A stretch of 7,947 nucleotides of DNA from Caldilineaceae bacterium. Its GTDB lineage: Bacteria > Chloroflexota > Anaerolineae > Caldilineales > Caldilineaceae. The position numbers and the translations under genes were made by a program. The notes beneath the pieces are model-generated. The model searched no databases. It was not told the DNA's origin and was given only the letters and a program-made list of their open reading frames with translations. Location: positions 1 to 7,947 of the forward strand of contig JAPKMV010000134.1 of the NCBI GenBank assembly GCA_026645635.1, given 5' to 3'. Shown here in pieces: positions 1 through 6,549 of the stretch. The number at the start of each line of letters is the position of its first letter. The stretch's first letter is position 1.

Positions 1-322
1 GGAGGACGCCGCCGCGGGCATACACGACGAAGCGTGCGGGCGGCGCGCCCAGCAGCGCGTAGCGCGTCTCCAACAGATGGGTGCTGACCAGCTCGTCCCC
101 TCGCCAGTTGGTGATCGTGGTCAGCACATGGGCGCGCACGATCAGATCGGAGCCGGCGACCAGGTCGCCCCACAGATCGGCTTCGTGTTGCGCGTTGTAG
201 CGGCTGGCTGCACCGCTCTCACTTGCCGGCGCCGCCAGCCAGAGCAACGAAATCAATAGAAAAGTGACCCAGAGCCAGCGTCTGCTGCGGCGGAAGCCGG
301 TGAATGATGTTGTTTTCAGCAT
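1..322 (-). CDS. Secreted protein of unknown function, N-terminal fragment (runs off left edge)
   Basis: An open frame starts at the ATG at 322 and runs leftwards for 107 codons without a stop, then leaves the window. A good Shine-Dalgarno GGAGG (330-334) lies 7 nt upstream of the start. The protein opens with a basic stretch (RRSRR, residues 11-15), then a hydrophobic core (about 16-31) and a likely cleavage site after APA-S. This is a typical Sec signal peptide, so the product is probably exported. The mature part reads as a soluble beta-type domain (AGSDLIVRAHVLTTITNW, then LLGAPPARFVVYARGG near the edge). It resembles the N-terminal 'SDLIVxGxV ... LKGxPPxxxxVxxPGG' region of some secreted bacterial proteins of unknown function, some of which carry a matrixin-type peptidase further on. 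That link is weak and the C-terminus is not visible. It diverges from glcD. Confidence 0.75.
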   Translation of the reverse strand, partial: MLKTTSFTGFRRSRRWLWVTFLLISLLWLAAPASESGAASRYNAQHEADLWGDLVAGSDLIVRAHVLTTITNWRGDELVSTHLLETRYALLGAPPARFVVYARGGVL

Positions 323-364
323 TGGATTCCCTCCGGAAACCAGAATATCCCTGAACTCTACTCT

Positions 365-381
365 GACACACTTTGTGTGTC
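365..381. promoter_or_regulatory. 17-bp perfect palindrome, possible operator
   Basis: GACACACTTTGTGTGTC consists of two perfect 7-bp arms around a 3-bp centre. It lies 43 bp upstream of the start codon of the leftward secreted-protein gene. Its size and symmetry fit a dimeric repressor or activator site, but no regulator gene is in the window and I do not recognise the motif. Confidence 0.4.
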
Positions 382-445
382 GAGACAACGGTCAAATGTC
401 CGACTAAGCACGCTTTATTTCGGCAGGTTGGCGCCCATGCGGGGC

Positions 446-544
446 GCGTCAAATCGGCAAAAGGTGCAATGTGAGACGCCGTTACGCATTGCACCCCCGC
501 CCGATACGCAAAAAGTGCGCGATTGACCATTGCCGATTTGACGC
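446..544. repeat. Nested inverted repeats in the divergent intergenic region
   Basis: A perfect 15-bp arm GCGTCAAATCGGCAA (446-460) is repeated inverted at 530-544. Inside it a second perfect pair, GGTGCAATG (463-471) and CATTGCACC (487-495), flanks a 15-nt loop. There is also a direct near-repeat GCAAAAGGTGC (457-467) and GCAAAAAGTGC (508-518). A further GTCAAAT lies at 391-397. The arrangement looks like multiple binding sites for a regulator of one or both divergent genes, since the right arm overlaps the putative glcD promoter. The inner pair could also form a hairpin. Confidence 0.6.
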
Positions 545-558
545 AAATCGAGTACACT
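530..558 (+). promoter_or_regulatory. Putative sigma70-type promoter of glcDEF
   Basis: A -35-like TTGCCG (530-535) and a -10-like TACACT (553-558) are separated by 17 nt, each matching 4 of 6 consensus positions. Transcription would begin near 565, giving a leader of about 34 nt to the glcD ATG. The -35 box lies inside the right 15-bp inverted-repeat arm, so a protein bound there would be expected to block it. This is a motif match only. Confidence 0.4.
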
Positions 559-598
559 AGAACTATCGTTCCAATGGGTTCAACAGATTGCCTGGTCT

Positions 599-2047
599 AT
601 GCCGAATTCTGCGCTGATTGACGCACTTGCCACCTTTTTGCCCGTTCATCGCCTGCTGCGGCAGGCGGCGGAACTCGCGCCTTACGAATCGGATGCGCTG
701 ACCGCCTTCCGCTCGCGACCGGGCGCCGTGGTTCTGGCGGAAACGCAGGAGGAAGTCGTGCGCGTCGTGGAGCTTTGCCACCGGCACAGCGTCCCCTTTG
801 TGGCGCGGGGTAGCGGCACCAGTCTCTCCGGCGGCTCGCTGCCCGTGGCTGGCGGCGTCGTGATCGCGCTCAACCGGCTCAACCGCATCGTCCACCTTGA
901 CCCGCAGCGGCGCATCGCAGTGGTGGAGCCGGGCGTCATCAACCTGGATGTGACCAAAGCCGCCGCACCGCACGGGCTTTACTATGCGCCCGACCCGTCC
1001 AGCCAGTTGATCTGCACCATCGGCGGCAATGTGGCCTTCAACAGCGGCGGCGCGCACTGTCTCAAGTACGGCATGACCGCCAATCACGTGCTTGGCATCA
1101 AGGCCGTGCTCCCCGACGGCGCGGTGGTGCAACTGGGCGGCGACAGCCTGGAGAGCGTCGGGCCAGACCTTGCCGGCTTCTTTGTCGGCTCGGAGGGACT
1201 CTTCGGCATCGCCCTGGAGATCACCGTGCGCCTGTTGCCTCGGCCCGAGTTGTATCGCACCGTGCTGGCCGCCTACCACTCCCTCGCCGCCGCCGGTGAT
1301 GCCGTGGCGCAGGTTGTGGCTTCGGGGCTGCTGCCCGGCGCGATGGAGATCATGGACAACCTGGCGATCCAGGCCGCCGAGGCCGCCGTCCACGCCGGCT
1401 ACCCGCGCGATGCCGCTGCATTGCTCATCGTGGAACTGGAAGGCGAACGGGTCCAGGTCGAGGCGGAATTTGCGCACCTGCTCCAGGTAGTCGAGGCGTC
1501 CGGCCCCTATGAGGTGCGCGTGGCCAAAGATGACGCCGACCGCGCCCGGATCTGGAAGGGGCGCAAGAGTGCCTTCTCGGCAGTGGGGCGCCTCAGCCCG
1601 GACTACATCGTGCAGGATGGCGTGGTGCCGCGCAGCCGCCTGGGTGAAGCGCTGGCCGCAATTCAACGGCTGAGTGCGCAGCACGGTCTGCGCGTTGCCA
1701 ACGTGTTCCATGCCGGCGACGGCAATCTTCACCCGTTGATTCTGTACAGCGGGCGCACGCCAGGGGAACTGGAACGCGCCGAAACCCTGGCCGGTGAAAT
1801 CCTGAATCTATGCATCGAGTTGGGCGGATCGATCACCGGCGAGCATGGCGTCGGCGTCGAGAAGCGGGCGTACATGCCGGCCATGTTCAATCCGGTGGAC
1901 CTGGCTGTGATGAACGAACTGCGGCTCGCCATCGACCCGAAGGAATTGGCCAACCGCGGCAAAATGCTGCCCGATGGAGACGCGCCGAGCCTGACGCACC
2001 CGGGGATTCACCCGCTGGAGCAGCAGGGTGTCATTTCGCGCGCATAG
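599..2047 (+). CDS. glcD: Glycolate oxidase FAD subunit GlcD
   Basis: A 482-residue FAD-linked oxidase of the GlcD/D-lactate dehydrogenase type; E. coli GlcD is about 499 residues. The FAD_binding_4 (PCMH) domain covers roughly residues 36-215, with the pyrophosphate-binding stretch [20 protein letters not shown] (69-88), VEPGV (109-113), the [20 protein letters not shown] segment (141-160) and GSEGLFGI (197-204). The C-terminal FAD-oxidase domain carries HAGDGNLHP (371-379) and ITGEHGVG (412-419), whose His and Glu-His residues belong to the substrate and flavin site. The product would oxidise glycolate to glyoxylate in complex with GlcE and GlcF, at the cytoplasmic side of the membrane; D-lactate or another 2-hydroxy acid is possible. 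The chosen ATG has no clear Shine-Dalgarno sequence, but the short leader and the N-terminal match to the family support it. glcE starts within about 10 nt of its stop. Confidence 0.95.
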   Translation: MPNSALIDALATFLPVHRLLRQAAELAPYESDALTAFRSRPGAVVLAETQEEVVRVVELCHRHSVPFVARGSGTSLSGGSLPVAGGVVIALNRLNRIVHLDPQRRIAVVEPGVINLDVTKAAAPHGLYYAPDPSSQLICTIGGNVAFNSGGAHCLKYGMTANHVLGIKAVLPDGAVVQLGGDSLESVGPDLAGFFVGSEGLFGIALEITVRLLPRPELYRTVLAAYHSLAAAGDAVAQVVASGLLPGAMEIMDNLAIQAAEAAVHAGYPRDAAALLIVELEGERVQVEAEFAHLLQVVEASGPYEVRVAKDDADRARIWKGRKSAFSAVGRLSPDYIVQDGVVPRSRLGEALAAIQRLSAQHGLRVANVFHAGDGNLHPLILYSGRTPGELERAETLAGEILNLCIELGGSITGEHGVGVEKRAYMPAMFNPVDLAVMNELRLAIDPKELANRGKMLPDGDAPSLTHPGIHPLEQQGVISRA

Positions 2048-2057
2048 GATGTCGCAC

Positions 2058-3157
2058 ATGATTTTGAATCCGGTCATCGAGACGGTCTCGATTGAGTCAA
2101 TAGCCGCCGCGCAGGATGCCGTGCGCGCCATGGTGGAGGTGTTGCCCCGCGGCGGCGGCACGAAGACCGCTGGCCGACGGCCACCCGCCTGGATCTGCGC
2201 CCGCTGCGCGGCATCGTCGAATACAACCCGGGCGAGTATGTGTTTACGGCGCTGGCGGGCACGCCGCTGGCGGAGGTGCAGGCGGCTCTGGCCGAGCACG
2301 GGCAATACCTCCCCTTCGATCCGCCCCTGGCCGCCGCTGGCGCAACCCTGGGCGGTGCGGTGGCGACCGGTCTCAGCGGGTCGGGGCGGCGGCGCTACGG
2401 CGGCGTGCGCGACTTTATCATCGGCATGCGCTATGTCGATGGGCAGGGGCGGCTGGTGCGCAGCGGCGGCAAGGTGGTCAAAAACGCCGCCGGCTTTGAC
2501 CAGCATAAACTCCTCGTCGGCAGCCTGGGCAGTCTGGGCGTGATCGTGGAGGTCAGCTTCAAGGTCTTCCCGCAGCCGCTGGCGTTTGCAACGCTGCAGA
2601 TCAGCGGCCTTAGCCTGGCGAGCGCCATCGACACCATCGGCCGGTTGTCGACCTCACACTTCGACCTGGAGGCGCTGGATCTGCTGCCGGCGGAAGGCGC
2701 GTACACGCTGCTGCTGCGCATTGGCGGGCCGGCGGCTGTGCTGCCCGCGCGACTGGAGCATCTGCGCCGCTGGCAGGGACGGGGCGAAGCGGTTGCCGAC
2801 GATGCGGCCATCTGGCAGCGGACGGCGACGTTTAGTTGGCTCCCACGTGGGGCTAAGCTCGCCAAAGCGCCGCTGACGCTGGCGGCGCTGCCCGCGTTGG
2901 ATGCGATGCTTGCGTCCTGCAATGCAGCGCGGCGGTACATTGACGGCAGCAACCTGGCCTGGATCGCCTGGCCGGGCGCATGGGATGAACTCGACGCGCA
3001 GCTGCTGGCATTGGGGTTGTCGGGCGTGGCGCTGCTGGGGCCGCCCACGGAGCAGCCGCTTCTGGGGCTGCACAACGGCGCCAATCTCGCGGCGCGCATC
3101 AAACAGACACTCGACCCAGAGAACAAATTTCCACCGCTCAACGGCGGCAAGCAGTAA
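2058..3157 (+). CDS. glcE: Glycolate oxidase FAD-binding subunit GlcE, reading frame broken near 2171
   Basis: Accessory FAD-binding subunit of the glycolate oxidase complex. The first part (ATG 2058, preceded by AGGA at 2046-2049; ATG 2049 is an alternative) reads MILNPVIETVS through VLPRGGGTKTA at about 2171. That includes the glycine-rich FAD loop GGGTK. The homology then continues one frame back, from TGG at 2171: WPTATRLDLRPLRGIVEYNP, then AGTPLAEVQAALAEHG, GATLGGAVATGLSGSG, GGVRDFIIG, GGKVVKNAAGFDQHKLLVGS, and the oxidase C-terminal domain to 3157. One missing base (or 1+3n) explains the break. Corrected, the protein would be about 366 residues, close to E. coli GlcE (350). The intact downstream frame could initiate only internally, for example at GTG 2240, and would lack the FAD loop. 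A sequencing error or a real mutation are the main explanations; programmed frameshifting is unlikely because no slippery heptamer is evident. Confidence 0.88.
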
Positions 3158-3169
3158 CGAAGCAAGCTC

Positions 3170-4423
3170 ATGCAACACGCAATCCCGGTTGATGAACTCG
3201 GCGTCCAGGGCCGCTTCATGGCAGAAGCCGTGGACGCGTGCGTGCACTGCGGTTTTTGTCTGGCAACCTGCCCCACCTACAAGGTGTTGGGCGAGGAAAT
3301 GGATTCCCCGCGCGGGCGCATCATTCTCATGAAAGAGGCGCTCGAGGGCAGCATCGACCTGGCCGGTGCATTGCCCTATGTCGACCGCTGCCTGGGGTGC
3401 ATGGCCTGTGTCACGGCCTGTCCGTCCGGCGTGGCCTACAGCCACCTGTTGACGCCGTTCCGCACCCTCGCCGAGCTGCAGCGCCGCCGGGCGCCGATGA
3501 ACCAGGTGGCGCGCACGCTTGTCAAGGAGACGCTGCCCTACCCGGAGCGCTTTCGCGCGGCGGTGCAGGCCGGGCGTCTGGGACAATTGACGCGCCGGTT
3601 GCTCCCGGCTGAGCTGCAAGGTATGCTGCGCATGTTGCCCGCAACGCTGCCACCTGCGGCGCCGCTGCCCGAAGTCTACCCGGCACAGGGGCCGCAACGC
3701 GCACGAGTGGCGCTGTTGGCCGGCTGTGTACAGCAGGTGCTGGCGCCGGAGATCAACTGGGCGACGCTGCGCGTGCTGGCGCGCAACGGCGTGGAGACGG
3801 TCATCCCGCGCGGCCAGGGCTGCTGCGGATCGCTCTCGCTCCACATCGGCGAGGCCGAGCAGGCGCAGATGCTGGCGCGGCGCAACCTGGCCGCATTTCC
3901 CACTGACGTGGACGCCATCGTCACCAATGCGGCGGGCTGCGGGTCGGGCATGCACGAGTACCCGCTGCTTTTTGCCGGCGAGGCGGATTTGCCCCAGGCG
4001 CAGGCGTTCAGCCACCTGGTGCGCGACATCACAGTTTTCCTGGCGGAACTGGGGCTGGCGCCGCCGGACGGTTTGCCGGAACCGATCACCGTCGCCTATC
4101 ATGATGCCTGTCATCTGGCCCACGCGCAGGGCGTCACTGCGCCGCCGCGTCAACTGCTGTCGGCGATTCCGAACCTGCGCCTGGTCGAAATCCCTGAAGG
4201 GGAACTTTGCTGTGGGTCGGCGGGGACGTACAATCTGGAGCAGCCGGAGCTGGCGGCGCAGATCGGCGAGCGCAAGGCGCGCAATATTCTGAGCACAGGC
4301 GCACAGGCCATTGCCACCGGCAACATCGGCTGTATGACACAGATTCGCACCCATCTGGCTGCGCTGGGCAGACCGCTCCCGGTGTGGCATACGATTGAAC
4401 TGCTGGATGCGGCGTATAACTGA
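3170..4423 (+). CDS. glcF: Glycolate oxidase iron-sulfur subunit GlcF
   Basis: A 417-residue electron-transfer subunit, near the usual GlcF length (about 407 in E. coli). The N-terminal ferredoxin-like domain has two 4Fe-4S motifs: C24-x2-C27-x2-C30-x3-C34-P and C74-x2-C77-x2-C80-x3-C84-P. Two CCG (cysteine-rich) domains follow, as in heterodisulfide-reductase subunit B and related proteins. The first has C186, GQGCCG (216-220) and NAAGCGSG (253-260). The second has HDACH (311-315), [11 protein letters not shown] (346-356) and NIGC (385-388). It should accept electrons from the GlcD/GlcE flavin and pass them towards membrane quinone. It starts 12 nt after the glcE stop, with only a poor Shine-Dalgarno, so translation may depend on coupling. 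Its TGA stop is the first codon of a short repeat that recurs after the cupin gene. Confidence 0.95.
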   Translation: MQHAIPVDELGVQGRFMAEAVDACVHCGFCLATCPTYKVLGEEMDSPRGRIILMKEALEGSIDLAGALPYVDRCLGCMACVTACPSGVAYSHLLTPFRTLAELQRRRAPMNQVARTLVKETLPYPERFRAAVQAGRLGQLTRRLLPAELQGMLRMLPATLPPAAPLPEVYPAQGPQRARVALLAGCVQQVLAPEINWATLRVLARNGVETVIPRGQGCCGSLSLHIGEAEQAQMLARRNLAAFPTDVDAIVTNAAGCGSGMHEYPLLFAGEADLPQAQAFSHLVRDITVFLAELGLAPPDGLPEPITVAYHDACHLAHAQGVTAPPRQLLSAIPNLRLVEIPEGELCCGSAGTYNLEQPELAAQIGERKARNILSTGAQAIATGNIGCMTQIRTHLAALGRPLPVWHTIELLDAAYN

Positions 4424-4446
4424 GGGGCGAATTGCGAGGGGCGATG
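4421..4446 (+). repeat. Short dispersed repeat, copy 1, containing the glcF stop codon
   Basis: A 26-nt element that matches 5222-5247 at 24 of 26 positions. Internally it carries GAGGGGC twice in direct orientation. Copy 1 begins exactly at the TGA stop of glcF. Confidence 0.7.
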
Positions 4447-4520
4447 TCCAACCCCCGAACATCAGTGCGGGGCGCGAGACAAACAGGGTAGGGCCAAGTA
4501 GAGAGTCATGAGGTGAATCG

Positions 4521-4895
4521 ATGTCGAAATTTGTAAAAGTGCAGACTGAGTTGCGCGACGTGACGCTGATCAAGCAGGCGTTGGACGATCTCAAGCTGGC
4601 GTATGCCGAGAACGAACAGTACACCCACCGCTGGAGCAATTTTTCCGGGCGGATGCCGTTGGTCGTCAAGCAGCCGGGCGCGTTCTTTGCCCTGCGCGAA
4701 GGCGCGGACGGTGTCTACGAAGCGGTCGGCGACGACATGCAAATGGCCGGGATCCGCAAGACGCTGCAGAAGGTGCAGCAGCGCTATGCGTATCACAAGG
4801 TGCTGACCGAAGTGGAAAGCGCCGGCTTTGCCCTGGTCGAAGAGAATGTGGGGCGCGACAACGTGATCCGCATGACCGTCCGGCGCTGGAGCTGA
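4521..4895 (+). CDS. DUF1257 (Ycf35-like) family protein
   Basis: A 124-residue protein matching, from memory, the DUF1257 family, whose cyanobacterial and plastid member is Ycf35. Family features visible are the N-terminal SKFVKVQTELRD (2-13) followed by a helix ending LKLAYAENEQY, the central segment with VYEAVGD (65-71), the conserved KVQQRYAYHKVL stretch (84-95) and the C-terminal basic strand IRMTVRRW (116-123). No membrane segment or signal peptide is seen, so it should be cytoplasmic. The molecular function of the family is unknown to me. GAGGTGA (4510-4516) sits 4 nt before the ATG. The gene lies 97 nt after glcF and 2 nt before the cupin gene, and a DUF2997 gene, the usual neighbour of DUF1257, follows. 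No MoxR/AAA ATPase or ferredoxin, which I recall as common partners, is in the window. Confidence 0.8.
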   Translation: MSKFVKVQTELRDVTLIKQALDDLKLAYAENEQYTHRWSNFSGRMPLVVKQPGAFFALREGADGVYEAVGDDMQMAGIRKTLQKVQQRYAYHKVLTEVESAGFALVEENVGRDNVIRMTVRRWS

Positions 4896-4897
4896 CC

Positions 4898-5224
4898 ATG
4901 TACATGCTCGATCTCAAGCAACGCGCCGACAAGGAACTGGTGCCGGGCGGGCGCACGCGCACCTTTTGGGGCGACAAGATGCTCGTTTCGCGCGTCTCCT
5001 TTGCGCCGGATGTGGTGGTGCCCGAGCACACCCACCCGCACGAGCAGTTCGGCGTCATCCTCACCGGCGATCTGGAGTTGACCGTCGGCGGCGAGACGAT
5101 GCTGCTGCGCCCAGGCGACATGTACATGGTGCCGGGCGGCGTCCCGCACAGCGCCAAAGCCGGCCCGGAAGGTTTCACCGCGGCAGAGGTGTTTAGCCCG
5201 GTGCGGGACGATTTGAAGTATTGA
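4898..5224 (+). CDS. Small single-domain cupin
   Basis: A 108-residue single-domain cupin (Cupin_2 type). Motif 1 is HTHPHEQFGVILTGDLEL (44-61), with likely metal ligands H44, H46 and Q50 (or E49). Motif 2 is RPGDMYMVPGGVPHSA (71-86), with H84 as the fourth ligand. The full set of ligands suggests a metal-binding beta-barrel, either a small dioxygenase/isomerase-like enzyme or a sensor; the substrate cannot be read from sequence. The start is well defined: GGAG (4888-4891), inside the end of the DUF1257 gene, lies 6 nt upstream, and only 2 nt separate the two genes, so they are almost certainly co-transcribed and translationally coupled. Its TGA stop begins the second copy of the 26-nt repeat. 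Confidence 0.88.
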   Translation: MYMLDLKQRADKELVPGGRTRTFWGDKMLVSRVSFAPDVVVPEHTHPHEQFGVILTGDLELTVGGETMLLRPGDMYMVPGGVPHSAKAGPEGFTAAEVFSPVRDDLKY

Positions 5225-5247
5225 GGGGCGAGTTGCGAGGGGCAATG
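5222..5247 (+). repeat. Short dispersed repeat, copy 2, containing the cupin stop codon
   Basis: Second copy of the element at 4421-4446, differing at two positions. It again begins exactly at the stop codon, here of the cupin gene. Confidence 0.7.
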
Positions 5248-5255
5248 GGCCGTTT

Positions 5256-5277
5256 GTCGTGCGCCGCGGCGCATGAC
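5256..5277. repeat. GC-rich palindrome in the cupin-DUF2997 spacer
   Basis: TGCGCCGCGGCGCA (5260-5273) is a perfect 14-bp palindrome. It extends to 22 nt by three more pairs across one G-T wobble. In RNA it would form a very stable hairpin, but no U-run follows, so it is not a classic intrinsic terminator. It may slow polymerase or protect the upstream mRNA end, or it may be a protein-binding site. Confidence 0.55.
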
Positions 5278-5338
5278 TCGAATGTGCGGAGTCTCATGCC
5301 CATCACAACCACGCTGCCAGCGCGTAGGAGTTTGTAAC

Positions 5339-5533
5339 ATGCACAGTGAAGAGATCGAGATCATCATCAAACCGGACGGCCGCGTCGAGTATCAGATCAA
5401 GGGCGTCAAGGGCAGCGCGTGCGAGTCGATCAGCGCACTGCTGGAGCGGCTGGGCAAGGTGGAACATGCCGAACGCACCGGCGAATTTTACGAGGACGAG
5501 CGCTATGCCGGCATCGTCGTCAGCCAGGGCTGA
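5339..5533 (+). CDS. DUF2997 family small protein
   Basis: A 64-residue protein fitting the DUF2997 family: an N-terminal beta-strand pair [19 protein letters not shown] (5-23), then GKG-like KGSAC (24-28), a helix [12 protein letters not shown] (30-41) and an acidic tail with EFYEDERY (49-56). A Cys at position 28 is the only cysteine. The start at ATG 5339 is set by a clear AGGAG (5326-5330) 8 nt upstream; an in-frame extension to 5273 is possible but has no ribosome-binding site and no family resemblance. DUF2997 genes commonly neighbour DUF1257 genes, and here only the cupin separates them. The function is unknown; a small partner or carrier of the DUF1257 protein is one guess. Its stop is 4 nt before the next ATG. 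Confidence 0.78.
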   Translation: MHSEEIEIIIKPDGRVEYQIKGVKGSACESISALLERLGKVEHAERTGEFYEDERYAGIVVSQG

Positions 5534-5537
5534 GCCG

Positions 5538-5717
5538 ATGGCGGACGCGTTCCCTGCGCTGCCCACCGAAACCGAAATTTACATCCTGCCCGACGGACGC
5601 GTCGTCATCGCCGACCTGCCGGCGGAACTGGCCGACTTGGCCGCAAGCCTGGGCGCGCCCGTAGGCTGTGCGGTGGAGCCTGAAGCAGCCTATGCCCAGC
5701 CCAATCCCGCTGCTTGA
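5538..5717 (+). CDS. Unrecognised 59-residue protein with a PDGRV strand motif
   Basis: I do not recognise this protein as a named family. The ATG at 5538 follows the DUF2997 stop by 4 nt, and the frame closes at a TGA inside the next gene, overlapping it by 26 nt. Such packing is usual for a translated gene in a tight operon. The core ETEIYILPDGRVVIADLPAE (11-30) resembles the N-terminal strand pair of the adjacent DUF2997 protein ([12 protein letters not shown]), followed by a short helix LADLAASLG (31-39), a single Cys (44) and a Pro/Ala-rich tail. It may be a diverged, shortened duplicate of DUF2997 or an unrelated small beta protein. No signal peptide or membrane helix is present. Confidence 0.6.
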   Translation: MADAFPALPTETEIYILPDGRVVIADLPAELADLAASLGAPVGCAVEPEAAYAQPNPAA

Positions 5718-6453
5718 CCCGTCCGCGGCTGCCGGGCCGCGCATCACCCAACTCTACGCGCACCTGGAACTGCTGAGCGAAGGCGAGCCACCGGCCAACA
5801 CGCTCTTTATCATGGGGCGCGATGGCATCCCGACCCCGGACGCGCTGCTTGGGCGCAGCCAGTTGCTCGTGGTCGATCCGCCGGACGATCTGATCACCCG
5901 CTTCCGGCTGGAGGACGACGCGGCTGTGCTCTTCACCGGCGCGCCGCGTTCGGTCGGGTTACCCGTAGTGCAGACGATGGCCGGCGGTGTGGCGCATCTG
6001 CGCATCGGCGATCATTTCCTGGATATCTACGCCCAGTTGGGCGCGGTGGTGCTCCACATCCCGGCGTTGGGCGTGATCGCTGGCGGCAGCTTCGGCAGCG
6101 ATTGTCTGCCGCCGCTGTTGGGCGAGGGTTCCACAGGCGAGGCGGAGTTGGATACGCTGCGTCTGCTGGCGCGTCTGCTCAAGGCGCGCAATTTCCAATT
6201 GTACATCCCTGCGAGTGGTGCCACGAGCAACGACCGCACGGCAGTCATGGAGCGGCTGGCGGGGGATGTGGCCTATCTCCACGGCCTGCGCCGCGTGATT
6301 CCGCCGCTGGTGCAGCGCGGTGAGGCGCTGGAAACAGTCGAGCGCGTCAGCGATTCGCTGCTGCCTGCGCACTGTCAATCCCCGCGCGGCGTCGCCATCC
6401 ACGAGCAGAATGTGCAGACGCTGGTGGAAAATTTACGCGCTGGTGAAGGTTGA
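5692..6453 (+). CDS. Possible metallo-beta-lactamase-fold-like protein without the metal motif
   Basis: A 253-residue cytoplasmic protein. I tentatively place it near the metallo-beta-lactamase (MBL) fold. The run LRIGDHFLDIYAQLGAVVLH (103-122), then IPALGVIAGGSFGSDCLP (123-140), has the spacing of the MBL strand pair that normally ends in 'tPGH...P..gvlf.GD'. The sequence then has an all-helical part with ELDTLRLLARLLKAR (152-166), LYIPASG (170-176) and VAYLHGLRRVIPPLVQRGE (193-211). The catalytic HxHxDH motif and its usual metal ligands are absent, so an active hydrolase is unlikely; a structural or binding role is more plausible. ATG 5692 was preferred over GTG 5668, which would add eight residues from the overlap with the preceding small gene. 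The gene is the last of the cluster; a large inverted repeat begins directly after its stop. Confidence 0.6.
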   Translation: MPSPIPLLDPSAAAGPRITQLYAHLELLSEGEPPANTLFIMGRDGIPTPDALLGRSQLLVVDPPDDLITRFRLEDDAAVLFTGAPRSVGLPVVQTMAGGVAHLRIGDHFLDIYAQLGAVVLHIPALGVIAGGSFGSDCLPPLLGEGSTGEAELDTLRLLARLLKARNFQLYIPASGATSNDRTAVMERLAGDVAYLHGLRRVIPPLVQRGEALETVERVSDSLLPAHCQSPRGVAIHEQNVQTLVENLRAGEG

Positions 6454-6545
6454 AATAGACCGCGGATTAGGCGGATTAGACGGATTTGCGCGGATTTGAA
6501 TTGATCCGCGTAAATCCGCCGAATCCGCCTAATCCGCGGTCTATT
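6454..6545. repeat. Large inverted repeat built of reiterated GCGGATTA units
   Basis: Two 43-nt arms (6454-6496 and 6503-6545) are inverted complements at 39 of 43 positions around a 6-nt loop TGAATT. Each arm is itself about four imperfect tandem units of 9-10 nt (GCGGATTAG, GCGGATTAGA, CGGATTTGC and so on). The element fills the whole gap between the stop of the rightward gene (6453) and the stop of ruvB (6550). It could fold into a long hairpin in either transcript and act as a two-way terminator or 3'-end stabiliser. It also looks like a REP/MITE-type dispersed element. Confidence 0.85.
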
Positions 6546-6549
6546 CTTA

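Noticed and set aside
563..1732. 389-codon open frame on the minus strand opposite glcD
   Set aside because: Antisense shadow of glcD in GC-rich sequence; no recognisable motif and no supporting ribosome-binding site.
2160..2175. Programmed -1 frameshift site in glcE
   Set aside because: No X_XXY_YYZ slippery heptamer is present at the break and there is no precedent in this family; mutation or sequencing error is simpler.
4424..4520. Terminator or new promoter between glcF and the DUF1257 gene
   Set aside because: Apart from the 26-nt repeat I see no hairpin followed by a U-run and no convincing -35/-10 pair in these 97 nt.
2654..4669. 671-codon open frame on the minus strand across glcE and glcF
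   Set aside because: It lies opposite clearly homologous glcE/glcF/DUF1257 coding sequence, has an Arg/Gln/His-rich composition typical of antisense frames in GC-rich DNA, and matches no family I know.
5273..5338. N-terminal extension of the DUF2997 gene to 5273
   Set aside because: The extension has no ribosome-binding site, overlaps a palindrome and does not resemble the family; ATG 5339 has a well-placed AGGAG.
6454..6545. CRISPR array
   Set aside because: The repeated units are only 9-10 nt, contiguous and arranged in two inverted arms; there are no spacers or cas genes.
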